Below, piece by piece: positions 8,203 through 16,723 of a stretch of DNA of 64,000 bases (its first letter is position 1; every line of letters begins with the position of its first letter). The DNA lies in the NCBI GenBank assembly GCA_020848905.1, contig JADLHG010000067.1, forward strand, positions 1 to 64,000. The letters run 5' to 3'. The position numbers and the translations under genes are program-made. This DNA comes from Deltaproteobacteria bacterium (GTDB lineage Bacteria; Myxococcota_A; Polyangia; GCA-2747355; JADLHG01). Below the pieces are notes generated by a model. It searched no databases. It was given only the letters and a program-made list of their open reading frames with translations, and had not been told where the DNA came from.

Positions 8203-9432
8203 TTAGTTACTCATGCACATCTGGAGCTTGGTCTTCGGATCCTGCGCGCAGGTGAGCGGCGACTTGCAGTCGGGGTCGCCCGTGCAGCCGCAGTAGCTCG
8301 CCCCCTTGATGCAGGTCTTGCCGTTCGGGCTGCTCGCGCAGTCCGCGGCCCCCTCGCAGAAGCACATGTTCTTGGTGGTGTCGCACTTCGGGCCGAGCGC
8401 GCCGGTGTTCGCGGTGCAGTCCTTGGCCTCGAGGCACTGCACGCAGCGGCTCTGGGTCCAGTCCGTCGGGTGGACCTTGCACACCACGGCGAAGCGCTGG
8501 ATCAGGCAGTTCGAGCTGTCCACGCAGAACCCGTCGGGGGGCAGGGTCACGGTGAGCTTGGCCGTGTCGGCCGCGAGGAACTTGCCGTCGTCTTCCTTGG
8601 TGTCCACGTAGAGCCAGCTCTGGCCGTCGTCCTGGCTGAAGCGGTAGGCGATCTGGACCGTCCCCTCGAGCGTCGGCACCACCGAGCCCGTGTAGACGTC
8701 GTAGAGGCCGTCGTCCTTGCTGAAGGTGGCCACGGACCAGCGGTAGCTGTGGTCTTGCCCGGGGATCGCCCCGGCCTTGGTGGTGAAACCCACCTCGGCG
8801 CGGACCTTGGCGGCGCCGGTCGTGGTATCGGTCACGCCCTTGACGTAGATCTTGCCCTCGAAGGGCTCGCTCTTGAAATCGCGGAAGGCCCGGGCCGAGG
8901 AGGTGACCACGCTCCCCTTGAAGTCGTCGCTGGCGGCGGCGGGGACGGTGTACTGGAAGTCCACCGTGTTCGAGGCCGAGCCGCCCAGGCGGAGCTGGAT
9001 CGTCACCTTCGCCGGCTTGTCGTAGTCCGGCTTGCCGTAGGGGTTCTTCGGCAGGTTGAAGCGCAGCGAGGTGGCCGAGGAGACCTGGACCGTGGTGATG
9101 ATCTCCTGACCGCCGTCCACGTAGACCGCGATCCCGGCGGCGAAACCCTCGCCGATGGCCGTGACGGGGATCGTCCCGCCGGTGCCGCCGTTCGCGGGGC
9201 CGTCGGTGGGGATGAGCTGCGTCACCTTCAGCTTCTTCGGGGGCGGAGCGTCGCTCGCGCGCTGGTCGGCCGTCGTTCCCCGGTCGGCCAGTGCCGCCGC
9301 ATCGACGGTAGCGCCGCCATCGCCGGTCGCGCCGCCGTCGGCCGTGCCCGGGTCGGTCTTGCTGCAGCCCGCGAGGCAGGCAGCGGCGAGGGCGATCCAT
9401 CCCCAGCTCTTCTGCGTGACGATATGGTTCAT
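8203..9432 (-). CDS. IPT/TIG-domain lipoprotein with cysteine-rich C-terminus
   Basis: A 409-residue cell-surface lipoprotein. The lipobox CLAGC is at about residues 19-23. An Asp/Gly/Ala-rich tether runs to about residue 65 (TADGGATGDGGATVDAAALA). An IPT/TIG-type immunoglobulin-like fold follows (about 68-165), with the typical TQLIPTDGPANGGT opening. A middle beta domain comes next, and the last 100 residues hold regularly spaced cysteines (CVQCLEAKDC, CFCEGAADC, CGCTGDPDC) like the disulfide knots found in many myxobacterial secreted proteins. The function is probably adhesive or structural. It is convergent with the previous lipoprotein gene and divergent from the FHA gene. Confidence 0.78.
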   Translation of the reverse strand: MNHIVTQKSWGWIALAAACLAGCSKTDPGTADGGATGDGGATVDAAALADRGTTADQRASDAPPPKKLKVTQLIPTDGPANGGTGGTIPVTAIGEGFAAGIAVYVDGGQEIITTVQVSSATSLRFNLPKNPYGKPDYDKPAKVTIQLRLGGSASNTVDFQYTVPAAASDDFKGSVVTSSARAFRDFKSEPFEGKIYVKGVTDTTTGAAKVRAEVGFTTKAGAIPGQDHSYRWSVATFSKDDGLYDVYTGSVVPTLEGTVQIAYRFSQDDGQSWLYVDTKEDDGKFLAADTAKLTVTLPPDGFCVDSSNCLIQRFAVVCKVHPTDWTQSRCVQCLEAKDCTANTGALGPKCDTTKNMCFCEGAADCASSPNGKTCIKGASYCGCTGDPDCKSPLTCAQDPKTKLQMCMSN

Positions 9433-9554
9433 CGGTGTGCTCCTCGGGTTTTCGTTCGCGCGCGCCTTGTAACACGGTCCACGACCCGGTGGGACAAGAA
9501 GTGAAAGGTTCCCAATCCTTGTCTGACCCTGGGGGTTGGGCTACCATTTCGCAG

Positions 9555-12104
9555 ATGTCACAGCCCAGTCGCACCGACGGGCGAGACCTGCCGTCTCCCG
9601 AGGCGGGAGAGCCTGACGACGATAACGACGGCGTGGGAACGCTGGTCGATCGGCAGATGCTGCGCCGCCTGAGCGGTCCGGGGGGCAAGACGCCCGGGGG
9701 CAAGACGCCCGCAGGAGAGCGCGCGGAGGCGGCGGTGGAGGAGCGGCCCACGGGCGAGCACGAACGCACCGGCGACGAGGAGGTCTTCGACCTCGCCGGG
9801 GACGACCTCGAGGACGACAGCCTGCCGGGGCGCACGCGGTCGTTCCCCGCGGCGGGAGCGGTGGCCAAGACGAAGGGCCTCGCGCCGCACCTGGTCGAGA
9901 CGACGCTCGAAGGGAAGAAGGGGACGCCCCGCACGGCACCTTACGCCAGCGCACCGGCCCGGGCCCAGGCCGAGGAGCCCTCCGAGGCGGCTCGCGCTGT
10001 GGCGGAGGCGCTGGCCGCGCGCCCGGTGGCCCCCGTGAAGCGACTGCCCCTCCCCGCACGCGAACGCGAGGCCGACGCGCCGGCGCCCGCGCCGCAAGCT
10101 CCGCCGCCGCAGGCCCGGAGCAAGCCCGTTTCACGTCCCTTGCCCGAGCCGCTCCGCGCGCCCGCCCCGGAGCGCGACCTGGCGCCCGAGCCCGCGCTCG
10201 GCGAGCCCGACGAGGCGGAGGTGGACGAGGAGGAAGGCGCCTCGCTCGAGAGCGCGCCCACCCGGATCGAGCGCGGGGAAGACGTGGGTCTGTTCGACCA
10301 GTCGGCGGTGCGCGAGCCCCGACTGGTGATCATCGGCGGCAACAACCGCGGGCGCGAGTTCGTCCTCAAGGCGGGGGACAACAGCCTCGGACGCGGGGTG
10401 GATAACGACATCGTCCTCGCCGACATCGCGGTGTCGCGCAAGCACACGCTCGTCTGCTTCGAGGGCGACGAGGTGATCCTGCGCGACCTCGGCAGCGGCA
10501 ACGGCACGCTGGTGAATGGCAAGCGCGCCGCGACGCAGGTCCTCAAGGAAGGGGACCAGCTCGAGCTCGGCAATACGCTCTTGCGGCTCCACTACCCCCC
10601 GGGTGGCGCCGCGCCGTTCCGCGTGGCCGGCGGCGGGGCGGCCGCCTCCGCGCCTTCGACGCCAGGTGCGGCGCGCGACGGGGAGCGCCAGCGGTCGGCC
10701 CCCGAGGCGCGACGGGCCCATACCACCCAGACCACGCCGCGCGTTTTCAATCGCACCGTGCTCATCGCGGTGGCCGCGGGGGTGGCGGTCGTGGTGGTGA
10801 CGCTGGTCGTCGTGCTCGTGGTGAAGCTGCGTCACCGGGATCTGACGACGGCCGCGCGCACGGCGAGTCCCGACGAGCTCGCGGCCCAGCACTTCGCGGA
10901 CGCGACACGGCAGTTCCGGGCGCGTAACTGGGAGCAGGCGCGCGTGGGGTACCTCAAGGTGCTCGCGGTGGCGCCGGGCTTCGATCAGGCCCGCCGCTAC
11001 GCCGATCAGGCGGCCGCCGAGGCGCTGGCGCAGGAGGCGCTGCAGCGCGCGCAGACCGCGCTGCGCACGGCGAACTTCACCGCGGCGCGGCAGCAGCTCT
11101 CGCGGGTCTCGTCGAGCTCGGCCTACGCCGAGGAGGCGCGCTCGCTCAAGCTCCGCACCGACGAGCAGCAGGTGGACAAGCTCGTGGCCGACGGCCGCGC
11201 GCTCGCCGCCGCCGGAAAGAAGCCCGAGGCCCTGGCCAAGCTCGCCGAGGCGCGGCGCATCAGCCCCACGCACGCGAAGGTGCGTGCCGCGCTGGCCGGG
11301 CTCGGCGGCGCGGGGGCCGAGGAGCCCGCGCCCTCCGCGGCCACGGTGCCTGTGGCGCGCCGCAGAGGCGACCCCGCCTCGACGCGGAGCGCGAGCAAGG
11401 TGAAGCTCGCCGTTCGCGTGGCCCCGGTGACCAAGGTCCGAGGCCCGTCGAGACCGCGAGTGACCGAGGAGGAGCCCGAGGACGGAGGCGCCGGCTCGGC
11501 CGCGGCCTCGGGCGGCAAGGTGAAGGCGGCGCTCGCGCTCTACAAGAAGGCGCAATGGGGGCCGGCCTACCAGGCGCTCAAGGACGCGGCGCAGGGGCAG
11601 AAGGGGAAGAAGCGGAGCGCGGTGGAGGCGCTGGCCGAGACGGTGCGGCGCGTGGGGCAGGTCATGATGCGCGCGCAGAGCGCCCTCGGACAGGACCCCT
11701 CTCAGGCGGTGAAGTACCTGCAGGAGGCGCAGCTCCTCGACCGCAAGATCCAGAAGGGGATGCACCAGGGGACGATCAAGGCGCAGCTCGGGCGCGTCGC
11801 GGCAGCGCAGGCCAGCGCCGCGCTGGCGCGAGGTCAGTACCCCGCGGCGTACGCGGCGGTGAAGACGGCACGGCAGGCGGGCTCTCACGACCCGTCGCTC
11901 GGCAAGGTGCTCAAGGCCCTCGAGCAGCGCGCGGGAGAGCTCGTGGCGAAGGGGCTCTCCCTCAAAGGGAGCAAGCCCGGCGAGGCGCGGCAGCTCTGGG
12001 CGCAGGTTCTGCGCATGGTGCCCGCGTCGCACGCGGCCTACCAGAAGGCCTACTCGCTCCTCAACAGCTCGGGGCCTGGGCACCAGGACGAGGACGAAGA
12101 CTGA
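9555..12104 (+). CDS. FHA-domain membrane protein with TPR-rich C-terminus
   Basis: An 849-residue protein with three parts. Residues 1-250 are a low-complexity acidic/Pro/Ala region containing a short duplication (GGKTPGGKTPAG). Residues about 255-345 form a complete FHA phosphothreonine-binding domain (LGRGVDNDIVLADIAVSRKH, GSGNGTLVNGKR). A single membrane segment (about 400-422, IAVAAGVAVVVVTLVVVLVV) leads to about 430 residues of helical TPR-like repeats, presumably outside the cytoplasm. FHA domains read phosphorylation made by Ser/Thr kinases, of which this window has two. The ATG at 9555 is taken because residues upstream in the same frame look random; the ribosome site is weak. Confidence 0.85.
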   Translation: MSQPSRTDGRDLPSPEAGEPDDDNDGVGTLVDRQMLRRLSGPGGKTPGGKTPAGERAEAAVEERPTGEHERTGDEEVFDLAGDDLEDDSLPGRTRSFPAAGAVAKTKGLAPHLVETTLEGKKGTPRTAPYASAPARAQAEEPSEAARAVAEALAARPVAPVKRLPLPAREREADAPAPAPQAPPPQARSKPVSRPLPEPLRAPAPERDLAPEPALGEPDEAEVDEEEGASLESAPTRIERGEDVGLFDQSAVREPRLVIIGGNNRGREFVLKAGDNSLGRGVDNDIVLADIAVSRKHTLVCFEGDEVILRDLGSGNGTLVNGKRAATQVLKEGDQLELGNTLLRLHYPPGGAAPFRVAGGGAAASAPSTPGAARDGERQRSAPEARRAHTTQTTPRVFNRTVLIAVAAGVAVVVVTLVVVLVVKLRHRDLTTAARTASPDELAAQHFADATRQFRARNWEQARVGYLKVLAVAPGFDQARRYADQAAAEALAQEALQRAQTALRTANFTAARQQLSRVSSSSAYAEEARSLKLRTDEQQVDKLVADGRALAAAGKKPEALAKLAEARRISPTHAKVRAALAGLGGAGAEEPAPSAATVPVARRRGDPASTRSASKVKLAVRVAPVTKVRGPSRPRVTEEEPEDGGAGSAAASGGKVKAALALYKKAQWGPAYQALKDAAQGQKGKKRSAVEALAETVRRVGQVMMRAQSALGQDPSQAVKYLQEAQLLDRKIQKGMHQGTIKAQLGRVAAAQASAALARGQYPAAYAAVKTARQAGSHDPSLGKVLKALEQRAGELVAKGLSLKGSKPGEARQLWAQVLRMVPASHAAYQKAYSLLNSSGPGHQDEDED

Positions 12105-12198
12105 AGGCTCCTCGCGCGCGCCTCGCCGGGCGGGCGTCTCGCGGCCCATGCGACCATGTTTGATCCTAGAAGCTGATTAGCGACTACGCGGCGGGGAC

Positions 12199-12588
12199 CT
12201 ACTTCGCGCGGCTCGCGAGGACCGACTTGATCTTCGCCTCGAGGTCGGCGAATTCGAAGGGCTTGTCGACGTACTCGTCGGCACCGTAGAGCGGCGAGGT
12301 CATCTCGTTGATCTTCTCGCCGATGGCCGTGAGCATCACGATGCCGATGTTCTTGAAGCGGGCGTCGTGGCGCAGCTCGCGCGCCACCTCCCAGCCGTTC
12401 TTCCCGGGCATCATCACGTCCAGGACCACGAGGTCCGGGAAGTGCTCCCGCACCGCTTCGAGCGTCTCTTCACCGTCGGTGGCCTCCAGCACCTTGTAAC
12501 CCGCTCGCTTGAGGCGGATGCAGAGCAGCGACAAGATCTCGGGGTCGTCGTCAGCGACGAGCACTACCGGCTTCTGTGCCTCGGACAT
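12199..12588 (-). CDS. Single-domain response regulator (CheY-like receiver)
   Basis: A stand-alone receiver domain of 129 residues with no output domain. It shows the acidic pair in VADDDPEIL, the phospho-acceptor Asp in LVVLDVMMPGKNGWE (about residue 57), the switch Thr in VMLTAIGE and the Lys in YVDKPFEF. Such proteins work by protein contact, either as phosphorelay shuttles or as CheY/PilG-type switches for motility machines. GGAAGG lies six bases before the ATG. No histidine kinase gene is adjacent, so its partner lies elsewhere. It is divergent from the flippase-like gene. Confidence 0.92.
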   Translation of the reverse strand: MSEAQKPVVLVADDDPEILSLLCIRLKRAGYKVLEATDGEETLEAVREHFPDLVVLDVMMPGKNGWEVARELRHDARFKNIGIVMLTAIGEKINEMTSPLYGADEYVDKPFEFADLEAKIKSVLASRAK

Positions 12589-12717
12589 GCACGACCTTCC
12601 TCAGGCTAGGAGATGGAACCTCGTTCGAAGCTAGGGGAGAGGCCGCCTGACTGTCAAGCTCCTTGACATGCCGAGCGTTTCCGTCGATAGGTGGCACGCG
12701 AAGGAACCGCGCGATCG

Positions 12718-13683
12718 ATGAAGAAGCTCCTCCGCCGTCTGCTCCTCGGGATCATCCTCGGGGTCGGGGTCTACGCCGGGCTCGCGGTCTACCTCGGGGT
12801 GCGGGACCTCGCCGCCTCGCTCGCCACCTTCGCCCTCTGGCGGCTGCTCCCCGTGCTCGCGCTGACCTTCACGAACTACCTCCTGCGCTACGCCAAGTGG
12901 TCGCTCTACCTGCGCGTGCTCGACCTGCGCGTGCCGCCCGCCATCAACCTGACCATCTTCCTCGGCGGTCTCAGCATGGTGGTCACCCCCGGGAAGATCG
13001 GCGAGCTCCTCAAGGCGTACCTCTTGCGGACCGCCTCCGGGGTGCCGATGACGCGGAGCGCGCCGATCGTGATGGCCGAGCGCATCACGGACCTCGTGGC
13101 GCTGGTGCTCCTCATGCTGACGGGCTTCTTCACCTTCCGCGTCGGGCAGACGGCGCTGCTCCTCGTCGCGACGATGGTCCTCGTCTTCCTCGCGGTCGTG
13201 AGCTCCCGTCGCCTCTCGCTCGCCCTTTTGCGCCAGCTCGCCCGCCTCCCCGGGCTGAAGGGCGTCGCGCCGAAGCTCGAGGAGTTCTACCAGGCGACCT
13301 GGGCCCTCTTTCGCCCGCTCCCGCTCCTCGTGGCGTCGCTCCTCTCCGTCGTGGCCTGGTTCTGCGAGTGCCTGGGCTTCTTCCTCATCCTGGGCGGCTT
13401 TCCGTCGGTGACCGTGCCGCTGCTCGTCGCGACCTTCATCTACAGCGCGACCACGCTCGGAGGCTTGCCCACCCCCGGAGGGCTCGGACTCACCGACGGG
13501 GGCATGACCGCGCTCCTCGGCTACACCTCGGGGCTGAAGCCCGCCACCGCCGGGGCCGCGACGCTCCTCATCCGCCTGTGCACGCTCTGGTTCGCCGTGC
13601 TGGTCGGCGTGCTGGCGCTCCTCGTCTTTCGCAAGCGCGTGGGGCTCGCCGACGAGGCCGCAGACGAGCTCGCCCGCCGCTGA
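12718..13683 (+). CDS. Flippase-like/lysylphosphatidylglycerol synthase-type membrane protein
   Basis: This 321-residue polytopic inner-membrane protein belongs to the UPF0104/AglD2-MprF flippase-type family. Signatures are RYAKWSLYLRVLDLRVP, LSMVVTPGKIGELLKAYLL and the conserved late motif TTLGGLPTPGGLGLTDGGM between membrane segments. It has about eight hydrophobic helices. Members translocate or modify lipids such as aminoacyl-phosphatidylglycerol or polyprenyl-linked sugars; the substrate here is unknown. The ATG at 12718 starts a typical membrane N-terminus (MKKLLRRLLLGII). AAGGAA lies 11 bases upstream, slightly far. A GTG at 12691 is the alternative start. Confidence 0.85.
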   Translation: MKKLLRRLLLGIILGVGVYAGLAVYLGVRDLAASLATFALWRLLPVLALTFTNYLLRYAKWSLYLRVLDLRVPPAINLTIFLGGLSMVVTPGKIGELLKAYLLRTASGVPMTRSAPIVMAERITDLVALVLLMLTGFFTFRVGQTALLLVATMVLVFLAVVSSRRLSLALLRQLARLPGLKGVAPKLEEFYQATWALFRPLPLLVASLLSVVAWFCECLGFFLILGGFPSVTVPLLVATFIYSATTLGGLPTPGGLGLTDGGMTALLGYTSGLKPATAGAATLLIRLCTLWFAVLVGVLALLVFRKRVGLADEAADELARR

Positions 13684-13851
13684 CCTCCCCCTACCTTGCC
13701 CGACGGGCCCTCCCCCGCCTCGTCCGACGGGCCCTCTGCTTGCGACGGCACTCGGGCCGTGCGAGAATCATCGAACCGAAAGCACGACCGTGAGCTCGCG
13801 GAGCTAGACCCCGGCCTGGCGCTAGCGTCGCGAGCGACGAGGAGATCTCGA

Positions 13852-14505
13852 ATGGACAATATCATCGGAACTTTTCACGAGGGTGGGGTCTTCATGTACC
13901 TCATCCTCGGCATCTCGCTCTTCGGCATCGGGCTGACGATCAACAAGTCGTACCTCTACTGGATCAAGTACCGCATCTCCGAGGAGGAGCTGACGAAGGC
14001 CATCGTCAAGCAGGTCGAGGCCAACAACTACTCTCGCGCCATTCAGTACTGCAACGGCCGCGTGCACCCGCTGACCACGATCCTCAAGTCGGGGCTCATT
14101 CGCGCCAACAAGGCCGAGAAGGACATCCGTCGGGCCATCGAAGTGACCGCGAGCGAGGTCATCCCGAAGTTCCGTCGCGGCGTGCCGGCTCTGCCGCACC
14201 TCTCGAACATCTCCACCATGCTCGGGCTGCTCGGTACGATTCGCGGTCTTATCATCGCCTTCGCCGGTATGGCCGGCGGCGACGCGGTCAAGCGCCAGGA
14301 CGCCCTCTCCACCGGTATCGCGCTCGCCTTCAGCGCCACCTTCTTCGCCCTCGCGGTGGCCGTGTCGCTGGTCTTCTTCTACGTGATCCTCAACTCCAAG
14401 CAGAACAAGATGATGGCCAAGATGGAGCACGCCACGAACACGATCGTGGACGCCATCGTGGAGAAGAACAAGAAGCTCGCCGCGCAGCAGCAGCGGGCGA
14501 GCTAG
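13852..14505 (+). CDS. TolQ/ExbB/MotA-family proton channel subunit (AglQ-like)
   Basis: A 217-residue inner-membrane protein of the MotA/TolQ/ExbB family. It has an N-terminal helix (FMYLILGISLFGIGLTI), a cytoplasmic loop, and two C-terminal helices with the family signature LPHLSNISTMLGLLGTIRGLI and STGIALAFSATFFAL. Such subunits form the stator pentamer that carries protons and drives force on a periplasmic partner. It is followed by two TolR-like genes, the arrangement of the myxobacterial AglQRS gliding and spore-coat motor. Start at 13852 with AGGAG seven bases upstream; the long in-frame upstream extension is not protein-like. Confidence 0.88.
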   Translation: MDNIIGTFHEGGVFMYLILGISLFGIGLTINKSYLYWIKYRISEEELTKAIVKQVEANNYSRAIQYCNGRVHPLTTILKSGLIRANKAEKDIRRAIEVTASEVIPKFRRGVPALPHLSNISTMLGLLGTIRGLIIAFAGMAGGDAVKRQDALSTGIALAFSATFFALAVAVSLVFFYVILNSKQNKMMAKMEHATNTIVDAIVEKNKKLAAQQQRAS

Positions 14506-14527
14506 GGCGGCCGAGGGACACGACCGC

Positions 14528-15067
14528 ATGTTCGGCTCGCATCACGGCGGATTGGGTGGAGGTCACCTCGAGGAGGAGCGGGACATCCACATCAACATCA
14601 CGCCGATGATCGACGTGCTCATCAGCTTGCTCTTCTTCCTCCTCATCAGCTTCGGCGCCGTGATCATCGCCCTCATCAACGCCACCGTCCCGGTGCAGAG
14701 CGAGGGCTCGGCCGAGCCGCAGACGGGCAAGGTCAAGATCACGATGGGGCTGTCGATCACCAAGAAGGAGATCGTCGCTTCCGCCAGCCACGACCGTCTC
14801 TCCGAGGCGGAGCTGGCCAAGCTCAAGAAGACCTTCCCGGCCACCAAGGACGGCTACGACTACAAGGCTCTCAACGAGTACCTCTACACGGTGAAGCGGC
14901 AGTACCAGGAGTCGGAGAACGTGATCATCACTCCCGACCCGGAGATCGACTACGACACGCTGGTCCAGGTGATGGACGCTTCACGGGAGAAGGTGACGAT
15001 CCTGAATCGCCGCAGCTACAAGGTTCCGCTCTTTCCGGCCGCCGTGGTCAGCACGATCGTGAAGTGA
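14528..15067 (+). CDS. ExbD/TolR-like motor subunit (first copy)
   Basis: A 179-residue protein with one N-terminal membrane helix carrying the ion-path Asp in INITPMIDVLISLLFFLLIS, as in TolR/ExbD, and then a periplasmic domain. The domain is larger than that of the second copy and contains YDYKALNEYLYTVKRQY, and the C-terminal part resembles the TolR peptidoglycan-facing fold. It lies 22 bases after the TolQ-like gene and four bases before the second TolR-like gene. It is expected to be one of two different stator shaft subunits of the same motor, as AglR and AglS are. Confidence 0.87.
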   Translation: MFGSHHGGLGGGHLEEERDIHINITPMIDVLISLLFFLLISFGAVIIALINATVPVQSEGSAEPQTGKVKITMGLSITKKEIVASASHDRLSEAELAKLKKTFPATKDGYDYKALNEYLYTVKRQYQESENVIITPDPEIDYDTLVQVMDASREKVTILNRRSYKVPLFPAAVVSTIVK

Positions 15068-15071
15068 GCCG

Positions 15072-15533
15072 ATGATCAAGGAACCGCACGAGGAACACGA
15101 GGTCTTCGTCAACCTCATCCCGATGATCGATATCCTTACGGCGCTCCTCTTCTTCCTCCTGCTCGGGTACAAGTCGCAGTCCACCATGCTCGAGGAGGCC
15201 AAGGGCCTGACGCTGCCGGCCTCGAGCTCGGAGAAGGCGCTCGAGGTCACCGTTTCGGTCGTCATCTCGCTCAAGGAGCTCAAGGTTCAGGACTCGCACG
15301 TGATGTTCCTGAAGAACGGCACGATCCCGGACAGCGAGCTCTCGGGGAACAAGATCGTGCCGCTCTACAACCGCATCCTGCGCTTCGTGAAGCTGGCGAA
15401 CGATCCGAAGAAGAAGTCGGCGGTGCTGATCCTGGCTGACAAGCGGCTGAAGACCGACGTGATCACCAAGGTCATGAAGACCGTCGGCATGGCGGGGCTG
15501 CCCAACTTCCACTTCGGGGTGGCCAAACCGTAG
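15072..15533 (+). CDS. ExbD/TolR-like motor subunit (second copy)
   Basis: A 153-residue TolR/ExbD paralogue with the membrane helix VNLIPMIDILTALLFFLLLG, including the conserved Asp, followed by a periplasmic domain ending in KVMKTVGMAGLPNFHFGV. That ending matches the typical ExbD C-terminal strand. It starts four bases after the first copy stops, so translation is coupled. The two copies differ clearly in length and sequence, which argues for a hetero-oligomeric shaft and against a recent duplication. No TolA, TolB, Pal or TonB gene is nearby. Confidence 0.87.
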   Translation: MIKEPHEEHEVFVNLIPMIDILTALLFFLLLGYKSQSTMLEEAKGLTLPASSSEKALEVTVSVVISLKELKVQDSHVMFLKNGTIPDSELSGNKIVPLYNRILRFVKLANDPKKKSAVLILADKRLKTDVITKVMKTVGMAGLPNFHFGVAKP

Positions 15534-15618
15534 GGCCCGCCGCGGCAGCGGACCGGGGAGGGGCCAGGGTCGGAAAGACCTTGACCCGGATCTCCGGCGC
15601 CGATATGCCAGGCGAGGC

Positions 15619-16569
15619 ATGCGGGCTGTTCTTCCCTCTCGGATCGTGGGCACCTGGGCGGCCGCGTTCGCGCTCGCGGGTGTGTTCGCCCTTGCGGGCT
15701 GCGCGGGGGCCAAGCTTCGGGACCAAGACGGCGGCCTGGACGACGCGGCGGGCGATGCGCTGGTGGACGCGCAGGGGGCCGACGGCAGCGACGACGCGGC
15801 GGGCGCGGACGGAGCCGCGGGAGACGGCCCGGTGACCGATGCCGCGCCGGCCGACGGGCTGCGTCGCGACCAGCGCGTGGCCGACGGGCGACCCCCCGCG
15901 GACGCCAGACCCACCCCCGATGCGAGGCGCCCCGATAGCCGGGTCCCCGATGCCCGGGTGCCGGACAGCCGCGTCCCGGACACGGGTCCCGTCGGAGAGG
16001 TCTGCGACAACGCCAAGGACGACGACGGGAACGGGCGCATCGACTGCGTGGACCTCGTGGCCTGCGCGAAGAAGGCGCCCTGCCAGAGCGCCACGCGCTC
16101 GATCGTGATCCACGAGGTCTACCCGGGGACGCCCGACTACGTGGTGCTCCGGAACGCTTCGCCCGACCTGCGCAACGTTTCGGGCTACCAGCTCGAGTTT
16201 CACGGCACGGCCACGGTGACCTTCACCTTGCCGTCGCGCCTCGTGCCCACCGGGACGACCTTCGCCGTGGTGGAGTTCCAGGACGGCACGGGGAGCGACG
16301 TGAACACGAACGCGAACATCCCGTTCTACGACGGCGTGCCCACAGCCTCGAACGCGGTGATCCTGCGCAATCCGTCGGGGGCCGTGGTGGACTACGTGGG
16401 CCTCGGCGCCTCGCTCGTGGGCCTGCCGACGGGGATGAGCCAGGTGGGCGGGGCCGTGAGCTATACGGGCTTCAACCCCGCGACCCAGGCGCACTACCGC
16501 GCGGGGATGAAGGGCGCGCCGTCCACCCTCCAGAAGACCGACTGGGTGGCCTTCACCAAGAGCAAGTAA
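15619..16569 (+). CDS. Lamin-tail-domain lipoprotein with MopE-like motif
   Basis: A 316-residue lipoprotein. The lipobox ALAGC is at about residues 24-28. A very long Asp/Ala/Gly tether (about 30-125) ends in a degenerate repeat of PDSRVPDARV type. CDNAKDDDGNGRIDCVD (about 132) is the cysteine-flanked acidic loop seen in MopE-like and other myxobacterial surface proteins and probably binds calcium. The last 150 residues resemble a lamin tail domain (IVIHEVYPGTPDYVVLRNAS, SGYQL, GTTFAVVEF, NAVILRNPSGAVVDYVG), a beta fold common in secreted bacterial nucleases and adhesins. No catalytic residues are recognised. It follows the motor cluster by 85 bases and need not be part of it. Confidence 0.75.
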   Translation: MRAVLPSRIVGTWAAAFALAGVFALAGCAGAKLRDQDGGLDDAAGDALVDAQGADGSDDAAGADGAAGDGPVTDAAPADGLRRDQRVADGRPPADARPTPDARRPDSRVPDARVPDSRVPDTGPVGEVCDNAKDDDGNGRIDCVDLVACAKKAPCQSATRSIVIHEVYPGTPDYVVLRNASPDLRNVSGYQLEFHGTATVTFTLPSRLVPTGTTFAVVEFQDGTGSDVNTNANIPFYDGVPTASNAVILRNPSGAVVDYVGLGASLVGLPTGMSQVGGAVSYTGFNPATQAHYRAGMKGAPSTLQKTDWVAFTKSK

Positions 16570-16723
16570 GGCGGGGTGGCCACTCGCCCCTCCCGGTAGC
16601 GGCGCGTCCTGCCACCCGGCAAGCCCCGGCGGAGCAGCCAAGTCACGAGAATTGCGACGAAGGGACTTGGCCTGGGGTGTGCACTTTCCCCGAGGCGGAG
16701 AATCCCACGTGCAACTCGTCGCG

